Of a stretch of DNA of 64,000 nt, positions 26,939 to 35,585 are shown in pieces (the first letter of the stretch is position 1; every line of letters starts with the position of its first letter). The position numbers were made by a program, and so were the translations under genes. Below the pieces are notes generated by a model. It saw only the letters and a program-made list of their open reading frames with translations. It made no database searches and was not told the DNA's origin. This stretch comes from Sphingobium sp. YR768. GTDB taxonomy: Bacteria; Pseudomonadota; Alphaproteobacteria; Sphingomonadales; Sphingomonadaceae. The stretch spans positions 62,001 through 126,000 of the forward strand of contig NZ_FOGE01000006.1 in assembly GCF_900111125.1 (NCBI RefSeq). The letters are read 5' to 3'.

Positions 26939-28152
26939 GATCCTGGGCTCCTTTCAGGCAGACAGTTCGACCAGAGGCCGACCAGCAACAGCAACAGTGC
27001 GACCACAGCATAGGGTGCGCCATTGTCGATGGTGTAGAGCGTTGTCCCGGCGATCGGCCCCAATACGACGCCCAGCCCCTGCGCGGCTGCGACCGTGCCG
27101 GCTGTCGCGCCCTGCTCATGGGGTTGCACCGCATTGGCGGCCATTGCCGACACCGACGGGAAGACCCATCCCATGCCGAAGGCAGCGACGGCATAGCCCA
27201 GCCAGAGCAGGGCGGCGGTGCTGGCAAAGATGACCGATCCAAAGCCGATCGCGCCGATGATCATGCCCAGCCGGATGAAGCGCGCGGGCGCCCAGCCCAG
27301 TGCCCGCAGCGCCAGCTGCGCGCCGACAAGCGCCACGCCGACGGTCGCCAGCGCTATGCCTGACGTCCACGCCGCTTGCGCCGGTGGCAGGTGCAACCGG
27401 TCGAGGGCGAAGAAGCCGACGGTGATCTGCGCGATCGACACGCTGAACATGGCGGAGAAGGCCAGCAGCATCGGCCGGCGCAAGCGCCCGTCAGACAGTT
27501 TCAGCGGTGCACCATCACGCCGTGCCACCGCAGTGTCGCGGGGCAAGGCCTGCCACAGGACGATCAGCGCAAGGGCGGGCAGGATCGCCGTGCCATAGAG
27601 CGGCAGCCGAAGGCTGTAGGAGCCGATCAGGCCTGCCAGTCCTGGTCCCACCACCAATCCGGCGGCGCTGGCTGCACCCAGGCCCGCCATGGCTGCGGCC
27701 CGCTTGTCCGGCGGGACATGGTCGGCAACCAGAGCTGCGCTGGTCGACGGCACGGCGGCATAGAACAGGCCCGCCAGCCCTCGACCCACGACCAGGCCCG
27801 CAAAGGCGAGAGCCGGCGACAGGGCACCGCGCAAAGCGCTGTCGATGAACAGCGCCAGCAGGGCATAGCTGACGACGAAACCCGACAGGCCGAACAGGAG
27901 TATGGGGCGGCGACCGCGCCTATCGCTGGCTGCGCCCCAGATTCGGGCCATGATCATCCAGCCAATCCCGGCGATTGTCACCGCTGTTCCGACATGCCAT
28001 GGGTCAAGGCCGATCACGCGGGCGATCGGCCCGGCCAAGGCGACAAATGCCATCATCGCCATGGAGCAGACGAACGTCTCGAACATCAGGGGTTTGAGGG
28101 AGAAGGACAGCGAGGGGGACGGCTGTACGACCGCGCCGGTCAATTCTGTCAT
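26935..28152 (-). CDS. MFS transporter (drug:H+ antiporter-like)
   Basis: 405 residues, 12 membrane segments. MFS motif A appears as RIWGAASDRRGRRPILLFG after TM2, and motif C-like glycine-rich GLVVGPGLAGLIGSYSLRLPL in TM5, which is typical of 12-TM antiporters of the TetA type. Likely an exporter. First gene of the operon that continues into the methyltransferase. The 188 bp upstream, shared with trehalase, contains an AT-rich stretch with TATAAT at 28195-28200 but no matching -35. Confidence 0.82.
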   Translation of the reverse strand: MTELTGAVVQPSPSLSFSLKPLMFETFVCSMAMMAFVALAGPIARVIGLDPWHVGTAVTIAGIGWMIMARIWGAASDRRGRRPILLFGLSGFVVSYALLALFIDSALRGALSPALAFAGLVVGRGLAGLFYAAVPSTSAALVADHVPPDKRAAAMAGLGAASAAGLVVGPGLAGLIGSYSLRLPLYGTAILPALALIVLWQALPRDTAVARRDGAPLKLSDGRLRRPMLLAFSAMFSVSIAQITVGFFALDRLHLPPAQAAWTSGIALATVGVALVGAQLALRALGWAPARFIRLGMIIGAIGFGSVIFASTAALLWLGYAVAAFGMGWVFPSVSAMAANAVQPHEQGATAGTVAAAQGLGVVLGPIAGTTLYTIDNGAPYAVVALLLLLVGLWSNCLPERSPGS

Positions 28153-28340
28153 GCTGGCAACTCCCGATAATCAGCGGCATAGCAATGCGGCACATATAAT
28201 AATGACATGCAATAGCATAAAAGGCAAGATCGAACGGCGCTGCTGGTCGTCGGCAGGATTTGCAGCATTGCCCTGATCCTCCGTCCGTCCATTTTCCCTG
28301 CCTTACGGAACTGTGACGGGCCATAGGCTATTGAGGAGGC

Positions 28341-29894
28341 ATGAAGAAAAAAGTCATCCTGCCACTCCTCGCTGCGCTGCTTTGTACCGCGCAGACGGCC
28401 CCGCCGCCCGGTCCGCAGGATCTCTATGGCCCGCTTTTTCAGGCGGTGCAGGCGGAAAGGATATTCCCCGACGGCAAGACTTTCGTGGACGCAATGCCGC
28501 GCGATCGGCCCGATGCCATATTGGCAGCCTATCGCCGGGAAAATCCCCGCAGCAAGGCGGCGCTGCGCGCCTTCGTGCTCCGGCATTTCGATGTGCCGGG
28601 GGAAGCCCCGCCCGCCGAAAAGTCGTTGACCGGCCATATTGCCGCGCTCTGGCCGCAACTTATGCGCCCGGCCTTGAAACCCCCTGCCGGTTCGAGCGCG
28701 CTGGCGCTGCCAGCGCCTTATGTCGTGCCGGGCGGCCGGTTTCGAGAAATCTATTATTGGGACAGCTATTTCACGATGCTGGGCCTGAAGGCTGACGGCC
28801 ATGATGCGCTGATCGGATCGATGCTGACGGATTTCGAAAGCCTGATCGATCGCTACGGCCATATCCCCAATGGCACGCGCACTTATTATCTCAGCCGGTC
28901 GCAGCCGCCCTTCCTGTCGCAGATGATCGATCTGGCCGATGAAAAGGATGCGGCTACGGCCGCCCGGCATCTGGCCGCGCTGCGCGCCGAATATCGCTTC
29001 TGGATGGCGGGTGCGGAGACGTTGAGCAAGGCAGGCGCGGTACGCCGCGTGGTTCGGATGCCCGATGGCAGCCTGCTCAACCGCTATTGGGATGATCGTG
29101 CCGACCCGCGTGACGAAAGCTGGGCAGAGGATGTCGCGACTGCGCGGGAGAGCAATCGACCCAGCGCGGAGATTTATCGCCACCTGCGGGCCGGGGCGGA
29201 AAGCGGCTGGGACTTCTCTTCGCGCTGGCTGATCGATCCGGCGCGGCTCGCGACCATTCACACGACCGATATCGTCCCCATCGATCTCAACAGCCTGATG
29301 TGGGCGATGGAACGCAATATCGCGCGGCGCTGTCAGGCGACGGGCGATCGGTCCTGCGCCAGTATATTCGATCGGGCCGCACAGCAAAGGGCGCGAGCGA
29401 TCCATCGTTATTTATGGCTTCCCCGCGAAGGCCGCTTTGCCGATCGGGATCATGTCCGGGCGCAAGCGACGCCGGTCCTGTCGGCCGCAACGCTTTTCCC
29501 GCTCTTCGTCGGCCTGGCCAGCAAGGCGCAGGCAGATGCCATAGCGGGGACGGTAGAGGCGCGACTGGTGGCGCCGGGCGGGCTGCGGACGACGGAAATG
29601 GACAGTGGCCAGCAATGGGACCGACCCAATGGATGGGCGCCGCTACAATGGATCGCGATCGACGGGTTGGAGCGCTATGGGAAACGCGACCTGGCCAAAC
29701 GCATCGCTGCCGGATGGGTCCGCACCGTCGATGCAGCCTTTCGTTCGACCGGCAAGATGCTGGAGAAATATGATGTCGAAGAACAGCAACCGGGCGGGGG
29801 CGGGGAATATCCGCTACAGGACGGGTTTGGATGGACTAACGGCGTGACCCGCGCCATCCTGCACCGCTATCCCGATCTTGACCCCGCCCGGTAG
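28341..29894 (+). CDS. treA: Periplasmic alpha,alpha-trehalase (GH37)
   Basis: 517 residues with a signal peptide (MKKKVILPLLAALLCTAQTA). Family signatures are intact: signature 1 PGGRFREIYYWDSYFTMLGL around residue 130 and signature 2 QWDRPNGWAPLQW around residue 425; GGGGEYPLQDGFGWTNGV closes the (alpha/alpha)6 barrel. It splits trehalose to two glucoses outside the cytoplasm. Length matches E. coli TreA without its C-terminal extension. Monocistronic, with a GAGG ribosome site before the ATG; it converges on the monooxygenase gene 8 nt away. Confidence 0.92.
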   Translation: MKKKVILPLLAALLCTAQTAPPPGPQDLYGPLFQAVQAERIFPDGKTFVDAMPRDRPDAILAAYRRENPRSKAALRAFVLRHFDVPGEAPPAEKSLTGHIAALWPQLMRPALKPPAGSSALALPAPYVVPGGRFREIYYWDSYFTMLGLKADGHDALIGSMLTDFESLIDRYGHIPNGTRTYYLSRSQPPFLSQMIDLADEKDAATAARHLAALRAEYRFWMAGAETLSKAGAVRRVVRMPDGSLLNRYWDDRADPRDESWAEDVATARESNRPSAEIYRHLRAGAESGWDFSSRWLIDPARLATIHTTDIVPIDLNSLMWAMERNIARRCQATGDRSCASIFDRAAQQRARAIHRYLWLPREGRFADRDHVRAQATPVLSAATLFPLFVGLASKAQADAIAGTVEARLVAPGGLRTTEMDSGQQWDRPNGWAPLQWIAIDGLERYGKRDLAKRIAAGWVRTVDAAFRSTGKMLEKYDVEEQQPGGGGEYPLQDGFGWTNGVTRAILHRYPDLDPAR

Positions 29895-29902
29895 CGCGAT
29901 AT

Positions 29903-31246
29903 TCACTCCGCAGCGATCTGTTGGGGTGATTGCCGGGCGCGACTGTGGCGATTTTCCGGGACCGGCAAGCCCAGATGGCTGCGCAGCGTATCCCCGGCAT
30001 ATTCGGTGCGGAACAGGCCGCGCGCTTGAAGGATCGGCACAACGCGTTCGCGGAACAGCGCGAAGTCGCGTGGTCGGGTCACGCGCAGGTTGAACCCGTC
30101 GGCCGCACGCCCAACAAACCAGCGTTCGATTTCAGCCGCGATCGTTTCGGGCGATCCGACGAAATCGGATTTCCACTGGCCAAACCGATAGGCCGCCTGC
30201 CGCAGTGTCAGCTTGTCCTCGGCTGCGACACGGATGATCCGCTCCGCCTGCCCCTTATAGCTGTTGAGCGTCACGCCAGACAGGTCGGGGAAGGGGGCGT
30301 CCAGATCATAGGTCGAGAAATCATGATAGTTGAACGCCCGCCCGATCTGTACCAACAGTTTCTCGGTCGATAGTGACGCTTGCGCTTCGGCGGCGATCGC
30401 CTGCGCCTCTTCATCGGTTTCGGCGATGGTCGGGACTAGGCCGGGTAGCACCTTGATCAGGTCGGGATTGCGCCCCAGCGCAGCGGCCCGCGCCTTCAGG
30501 TCGGCATAATAGGTCCGTCCGCTTTCGAAATCCTGTGCTGCGGCGAAGGTGCCCTCGGCGATGGCCGCGCCAAGATTGCGGCCTTCGCTGCTGTCGCCGG
30601 CCTGGAAGATGACAGGCTGGCCCTGACGCGACCGGCTGAGCGCCAGTGGCCCCGCAACCGCGAAATGCGCGCCCTTATGGTCCAGCCGATGCTGCTTGGC
30701 CTTGTCGAGGAACAGCCCCTGCGAACGATCGCGGGGGAAGGCGTCATCCTCATAGCTGTCCCAGAGTCCTTGAACCACTTCCACAAATTCGCGGGCGCGG
30801 CCATAGCGGACCTTATGGTCGAAATGCTCCTCGCGGCCATAGTTGCGCGCGGCGCCTTCCAGCCCGGTCGTCACCACATTCCAGCCGGCTCGGCCGCGAC
30901 TGATATGGTCGAGCGACCCGAACTGCCGGGCGACATTATAGGGCTCCCAATAGGATGTCGTCAGCGTGCCGACCAGGCCGATGCGGGATGTCGACGCGGC
31001 GATGGCGGACAACAGGGTTAGCGGTTCCAGCCGGTTGAGGAAATGCGGCGCCGTGTCGGGCGTGATGTAAGGGGAATCGACGATGAAGACGAGGTCGAAC
31101 TTGGCCGCTTCGGCGAGGCGCGCCTGTTCGATATACCAGCCGATGTCGATGCTGGCGTCACCGCGCAGGTCCGGGTCCAGCCAGCTATTGTGATCGGCGC
31201 CCACGCCTTCCAATATGGCGCCCAAATGCAATTGCCGTTCCGCCAT
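29903..31246 (-). CDS. LLM-class flavin-dependent monooxygenase (NtaA/SnaA/DszA group)
   Basis: 447 residues. N-terminus RQLHLGAILEGVGADHNSW and the central SLDHISRGRAGWNVVTTGLEGAARNYG with HDFSTYD late in the chain mark the FMNH2-using NtaA/SnaA/DszA/DmoA branch, which oxidises chelators, sulfur compounds or similar nutrients. The partner reductase is not adjacent. An upstream GTG at 31297 is possible, but ATG 31246 has GGAAGGA at a good distance and begins at the conserved sequence. Substrate unknown. Divergent from quiC. Confidence 0.8.
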   Translation of the reverse strand: MAERQLHLGAILEGVGADHNSWLDPDLRGDASIDIGWYIEQARLAEAAKFDLVFIVDSPYITPDTAPHFLNRLEPLTLLSAIAASTSRIGLVGTLTTSYWEPYNVARQFGSLDHISRGRAGWNVVTTGLEGAARNYGREEHFDHKVRYGRAREFVEVVQGLWDSYEDDAFPRDRSQGLFLDKAKQHRLDHKGAHFAVAGPLALSRSRQGQPVIFQAGDSSEGRNLGAAIAEGTFAAAQDFESGRTYYADLKARAAALGRNPDLIKVLPGLVPTIAETDEEAQAIAAEAQASLSTEKLLVQIGRAFNYHDFSTYDLDAPFPDLSGVTLNSYKGQAERIIRVAAEDKLTLRQAAYRFGQWKSDFVGSPETIAAEIERWFVGRAADGFNLRVTRPRDFALFRERVVPILQARGLFRTEYAGDTLRSHLGLPVPENRHSRARQSPQQIAAE

Positions 31247-31344
31247 GATCGATCCTTCCTTGCCAATGGCCAAGGCATAGGACCGCGCATCGTCCACGAA
31301 TAACGAGTGCTGCTCAATCGCTGCTGATTTTGTTCAATATCGGA

Positions 31345-31392
31345 ACCCTAACGGCTATAACGTCAGGGTATGGATGGGGTATCCAGTACCCC
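31345..31392. promoter_or_regulatory. Two inverted repeats upstream of quiC
   Basis: Dyad 1: ACCCTAACG (31345-31353) and CGTCAGGGT (31361-31369), 8 of 9 arms pairing. Dyad 2: GGGGTA (31376-31381) and TACCCC (31387-31392), perfect. Both lie in the 195-bp gap between the divergent monooxygenase and quiC genes. Candidate operators. Confidence 0.4.
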
Positions 31393-31441
31393 TTATCGTG
31401 CCGTCGCCGGCATGGGATGATGGCATGATCAGGAGGTCGCC

Positions 31442-33313
31442 ATGTTCAATGCCATCGCTACGGTTTCGCTCAGGGGTACGCTGGAGGAAAAGCTGCGCGC
31501 CGCGGCCGGCGCCGGTTTCGCCAGTGTCGAGATTTTCGAGAATGACCTGATCGGATCGACTCTTTCGCCCCGGGAAGTGCGGCGGATGATGGAGGATCTG
31601 GGCATCACCTGTTCGCTCTATCAGCCATTCCGCGATTTCGAAGGCATGCCGGGCCATCTGCGTCAGCGGGCGATGGACAGGGCCGAACGCAAATTTGACC
31701 TGATGGCCGAACTGGGTACAGACCGCGTCCTCGTCTGCTCCAACTGTTCGCCCATGTCGCTGGGCGAGCGTGAACGGATCGTCGATGATTTTCGCGAACT
31801 GGGGGAACGGGCGGCAAAGCGCGGCATATTGGTGGGCTATGAGGCTCTGGCCTGGGGCCGCCATGTCTTCGACCATCGCGATGTCTGGGCGATCGTGGAA
31901 CAGGTGGACCACCCCAATATAGGCATCATTCTCGACAGCTATCATTCGCTGTCGCGCAAGATCCCTAGCGAAAGCATCCGCGCCATTCGGGGCGACAAGA
32001 TCGTCTATGTGCAACTGGCCGATGCCCCGTTGCTCGACATGGACCTGCTCTACTGGAGCCGCCATTTCCGCAACCTGCCGGGGCAGGGCGGGCTGGACGT
32101 GACGGGCTATGTCGCTGAAATCCTGCGCACCGGCTATGATGGGCCGCTGTCGCTGGAGATTTTCAACGATCGCTTCCGTTCGAACAGCGCGGCTTTGGTG
32201 GCGGAGGATGGCTATCGTTCGCTCGACTATGTGCGCGACGCGGCGTTGCGCCAGCTGGGCCGGGACTCCCCCATCCCCGCGCCCCAACCCATGCTGGGCG
32301 CGGAATTCGTCGAATTTACCGCCGATGGCGTCAGTTCCGCCCGGCTCGGCAGCACGCTCGCCAGCCTGGGCTTCACCCTGGCGGGCGAACATCGGCACAA
32401 GAAGGTGACACGATGGCGGCAGGGCAACGTCAATCTGGTCGTCAATGCCGAGCCCAAGGGCTTTGCCAGCGCCTATCGCACCGCCCATGGATCGTCCATC
32501 TGCGCCATCGGCGTCCGGGTAAAGGACAAGGCGGCGGTGCTCGCCCGTGCTGCCGCTCTGGGAATCAAGGCCTATAGTCCCGAAGGGCGCCCCGGTCGCA
32601 TGGCCATGCCTGCGCTGCGCGGGGTGGGCGGCAGCCTCGTCTATCTGATCGACGATAATGAGGTGGAGGGGCTGTGGGCGCGCGAATTCGTCGCGCTCGA
32701 TGCCGAACCGGACACGCCGATCCATGCGCGCGGTTTCGACCATCTCGCCGCCGTGGTGCATGAGGATGAATTCCTGTCCTGGCAGCTTTATTGGCGCGCC
32801 CTGTTCGGGCTGGAGGCGAAGGCGGCACAGGATGTGATCGACCCGTCCGGTCTGGTCCATAGTCAGGCGATGCAGGCGCCCGACGGCGCATTCCGCGTGA
32901 CGCTCAATGCATCGGACGCGCGCGAAACCCTGTCATCGCGCTTTCTGGAACAGGGGATTGGCGGCGGCTATCAGCATGTCGCGCTGACCACCGACGATAT
33001 ATTCGCAACCGCGCAGGCACTGCGCGATGGCGGCGCTGCGATACTGGACATTCCCGCCAACTATCATGCCGATCTTGCAGCTCGCTTCGGCTTCGACGAT
33101 GCGACGATCGCGCGGATGGCGGCGCTGGGCATCCTCTATGACGAGGATGCGGAGGGCCATGGCTATTGGCAAGTCTACAGCCGCGCCTTCGACAAGCTCT
33201 TCTTCTTCGAATTCGTCCAGCGGGATGCGGGCTATACCGGCTATGGCGCGCCCAATGCCGGCGTGCGACTGGCGGCGCAGAACCGCTTCCGCGACGACAG
33301 CGTAGTGGATTGA
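31442..33313 (+). CDS. quiC: 3-dehydroshikimate dehydratase fused to a 4-hydroxyphenylpyruvate-dioxygenase-like domain (QuiC)
   Basis: 623 residues. Residues 1-275 are a xylose-isomerase-like TIM barrel; metal ligands Glu134 (YEAL), Asp165 (LDSYH), Gln191 (VQLAD) and Glu239 (SLEIF) fall at the same positions as in characterised Pseudomonas QuiC1. Residues about 285-623 are a VOC/HPPD-like domain with the His-His-Glu triad visible in FDHLAAVVHED, GGYQHVALTTDD and FFEFVQRD. The enzyme turns 3-dehydroshikimate into protocatechuate. A perfect AGGAGG at 31432-31437 precedes the ATG. It converges with the shikimate uptake/oxidation operon, with a hairpin between. Confidence 0.93.
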   Translation: MFNAIATVSLRGTLEEKLRAAAGAGFASVEIFENDLIGSTLSPREVRRMMEDLGITCSLYQPFRDFEGMPGHLRQRAMDRAERKFDLMAELGTDRVLVCSNCSPMSLGERERIVDDFRELGERAAKRGILVGYEALAWGRHVFDHRDVWAIVEQVDHPNIGIILDSYHSLSRKIPSESIRAIRGDKIVYVQLADAPLLDMDLLYWSRHFRNLPGQGGLDVTGYVAEILRTGYDGPLSLEIFNDRFRSNSAALVAEDGYRSLDYVRDAALRQLGRDSPIPAPQPMLGAEFVEFTADGVSSARLGSTLASLGFTLAGEHRHKKVTRWRQGNVNLVVNAEPKGFASAYRTAHGSSICAIGVRVKDKAAVLARAAALGIKAYSPEGRPGRMAMPALRGVGGSLVYLIDDNEVEGLWAREFVALDAEPDTPIHARGFDHLAAVVHEDEFLSWQLYWRALFGLEAKAAQDVIDPSGLVHSQAMQAPDGAFRVTLNASDARETLSSRFLEQGIGGGYQHVALTTDDIFATAQALRDGGAAILDIPANYHADLAARFGFDDATIARMAALGILYDEDAEGHGYWQVYSRAFDKLFFFEFVQRDAGYTGYGAPNAGVRLAAQNRFRDDSVVD

Positions 33314-33320
33314 GGACAAC

Positions 33321-33344
33321 AGGCTCCTGCGCAAGCAGGAGCCT
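33321..33344. terminator. Bidirectional hairpin between quiC and the porin gene
   Basis: Perfect 10-bp stem AGGCTCCTGC / GCAGGAGCCT closing a GCAA tetraloop, 7 nt after the quiC stop and 6 nt before the porin stop. No T-run on either side, so it may act as an mRNA-stabilising or Rho-assisted end. Confidence 0.65.
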
Positions 33345-33350
33345 GCCGGA

Positions 33351-34664
33351 TCACAGGATCAGCTTCACCGTCATCCCCGCGACGATGGCATCATCATAGC
33401 GGCTGGTCGCGCCGACCAGGTGGATATATTGCAAATTCGGGCGGAGTAGCAGCGCACGGGTCGCCTGCCAGCCATAGAAGATTTCTCCGCTCGCTTCCCA
33501 CGTCTGGACGTCGACTGCCTGTCCCAGCGATTGCTGGTCGCGCTGGCGATCGGCGATGCGCGGATTGACGCGGGCATAGACCAGACCCAGGCCGAAATTA
33601 TCCTTCGGCCGACTGTCCCAGAGCCCGCGCGCGACGAAGCCGCCCGACAGGAAGAAGGGCACGCGCGCCGTATGCTTGTCCGACAGGGTCATGGTGCCGA
33701 ACAGGGAAAGGCCACGATCGCCAGCGCCAAAGCGGCTGATCATCTTTTCGCCCATGATCCAGGCGCTCCAGCGCTCCTTGCGCATGGCCGGGGAAAGACC
33801 GGAGAGAATATAGGATTCGCCATCGATATCGTCGCGAACATCAGGCTTGTCGGTCGTGTCGATCAGCCCGCCGATCCGGATCAGGCCGGGCAGTCCGTCC
33901 GGCGTCTGCCCGGTCTTCCAGCCCAGTTCGACCGGCAGCACGAAGCTGTCGAAGCGCGGCGCAAGTTGCCAGCCGCTGCCGGTCTGCGCGCGATGGGCAT
34001 TCACTTCGAACGCGGCGACCGTGACGGTCAGATTGCTGGCAATCTCCTGTCTGACGCGCGCGCCCCAACGCGGGATAGGAAAGCCCGAAAAGCCGCTATT
34101 GTAGAAAAGCGTGGTGGGGCGCGGGCAGAAGGCGAAATTCTGGAACTGGCAGCCGGACGGCAGCGTCGCGAAATCGTCGCCGGTATGATAGAGGCCGATT
34201 TTCAGCGCCGTCTTGCCGCCGTTCAACTGCTGCTCATAGCTCAGTTCCGCCGGGCGCAGATCCTGCCCGCCGCCAAACAATTCCTGCACTTCGAACAGAT
34301 TGCCGATGCGCGTGGCGGTCAGATCCTCGCCCTTGCGATGGATGATGGTGGCGATGAGCTTGCCGCCCTCCAGCCCGAACGCCTTGCCGGTGTCGACCAC
34401 CGCCGACGCCAGCAATTGCTGGGTATAGGCCGATCCCTGATCGCGTCCGCCACTGATGGAGGCGGCGCTTTCGGACACATAGGAGAAGGTGAGGGTGACG
34501 CCCTTGTCCTTCAGCCGGGTGCGCCAGCCGGGCTTTTTCTCCGGTGGGGGAGGCGGGGTCTGCGGACCGGCGGTCGGGCCTTGCAACTGCTTGGCCCCGG
34601 CGGCAGCGACCTTGATCGGCAGGACGATCGCAGGTGGCGGAACGGGCGGTGCGTCGGCGATCAT
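33351..34664 (-). CDS. OprB-type carbohydrate-selective porin
   Basis: 437 residues of the OprB family: GVTLTFSYVSESAASISGG near residue 55, then a 16-strand beta-barrel pattern with GLYHTGDDF, GFSGFPIPRWGARVRQ, and a C-terminal strand ending TVKLIL (aromatic absent at the last position). Expected to admit quinate/shikimate or related polyols through the outer membrane. Odd: the ATG (4-nt overlap with the dehydrogenase gene) gives a Pro/Ala-rich start with no recognisable Sec signal peptide, and no in-frame earlier start was seen. Either the N-terminus is degenerate or the true start is non-standard. Confidence 0.75.
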   Translation of the reverse strand: MIADAPPVPPPAIVLPIKVAAAGAKQLQGPTAGPQTPPPPPEKKPGWRTRLKDKGVTLTFSYVSESAASISGGRDQGSAYTQQLLASAVVDTGKAFGLEGGKLIATIIHRKGEDLTATRIGNLFEVQELFGGGQDLRPAELSYEQQLNGGKTALKIGLYHTGDDFATLPSGCQFQNFAFCPRPTTLFYNSGFSGFPIPRWGARVRQEIASNLTVTVAAFEVNAHRAQTGSGWQLAPRFDSFVLPVELGWKTGQTPDGLPGLIRIGGLIDTTDKPDVRDDIDGESYILSGLSPAMRKERWSAWIMGEKMISRFGAGDRGLSLFGTMTLSDKHTARVPFFLSGGFVARGLWDSRPKDNFGLGLVYARVNPRIADRQRDQQSLGQAVDVQTWEASGEIFYGWQATRALLLRPNLQYIHLVGATSRYDDAIVAGMTVKLIL

Positions 34665-35557
34665 GCCGCTGCCCTCTGCTCGGTTGCTCGCGCGAAGTCG
34701 GCCAGCATGCGCTGGCTATCGGATTCCGTTCCGGTGAACAGAGCAAAGGCGTGGGCCGCCTGCATCACTGCCATCCCGCCGCCATTGAGCGTCGCGCAGC
34801 CCTTGGCTTCGGCCGCAGCCAGAAGCGCTGTCTGGAGCGGGAAATAGATGATGTCCGACACCCACTGGCTCTGATGCAGAAGGTCCGGATCGAAGGGCAG
34901 GCCGGGATGGCTTTCCATCCCGATAGGGGAAGTCTGGACAACCCCATCTGCGCCGACAATAGCCTCGGCTGCTGTCGTTGCAGTCTTCACCTTCGCCATG
35001 GGGAATAGCGCGCCCAGCCGGTCGGTAAGCGCCGCCGCCCGGTCTGCCGCCGGATCGACAATGGTAAGGTGTGTCGCGCCAAGATCGAGATGGGCATAGC
35101 CCACGGCGGCCGCCGCGCCGCCCGCGCCGATCAGCGCTACTCGATCACGCCGCCGATCGCCCAGACCCGCCAGGAAATGGGCGCGATAGCCCGACCAGTC
35201 CGTATTGTCGCCATGCGCCTTGCCGTTGCGGAACAGGATAGTGTTCGCCGCGCCCAGCGCCTTTGCCGCATCGGACAGGCTGTCGAGCAATGGGATGACC
35301 GCCTGCTTGAAGGGGTGGGTGACGTTGACGCCATCAAATCCCATCGCCCGCAGCATAGGTAGCAATTGGGGCAGGGCATTGGCGTCATAGTCCATCACCT
35401 CCGCATCCAGAATGCGATAGACCATGGTCAGGCCCAGCGCGCGAGCTTCGCCTTCATGCATTTCCGGGCTGCGCGATCCGGCGATGCCCTGGCCGACAAG
35501 GCCGCAGAGAATGGACGCGACGGGTCGCCCCGTGTCGATGACGGGTTGATGGATCAT
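34661..35557 (-). CDS. Catabolic quinate/shikimate dehydrogenase (AroE family, NAD-type)
   Basis: 298 residues. Substrate-side Lys84 (NVTHPFKQA) and Asp120 (GDNTDWSGY) are intact. The dinucleotide motif GAGGAAAA (144-151) is followed by Asp168 (LTIVDPAADR) where biosynthetic, NADP-dependent AroE has Asn-Arg-Thr; an Asp here is the mark of NAD-using catabolic enzymes such as QsuD. It should oxidise shikimate (or quinate) to the 3-dehydro acid consumed by QuiC. It sits 28 nt after the transporter gene and is coupled to the porin gene. Confidence 0.85.
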   Translation of the reverse strand: MIHQPVIDTGRPVASILCGLVGQGIAGSRSPEMHEGEARALGLTMVYRILDAEVMDYDANALPQLLPMLRAMGFDGVNVTHPFKQAVIPLLDSLSDAAKALGAANTILFRNGKAHGDNTDWSGYRAHFLAGLGDRRRDRVALIGAGGAAAAVGYAHLDLGATHLTIVDPAADRAAALTDRLGALFPMAKVKTATTAAEAIVGADGVVQTSPIGMESHPGLPFDPDLLHQSQWVSDIIYFPLQTALLAAAEAKGCATLNGGGMAVMQAAHAFALFTGTESDSQRMLADFARATEQRAAA

Positions 35558-35585
35558 GATAGTCTGGTCCTTAACGGAAGGGCTT

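Noticed and set aside
28195..28200. TATAAT as promoter for trehalase
   Set aside because: No -35 at a suitable distance and about 140 bp from the start; too weak to annotate.
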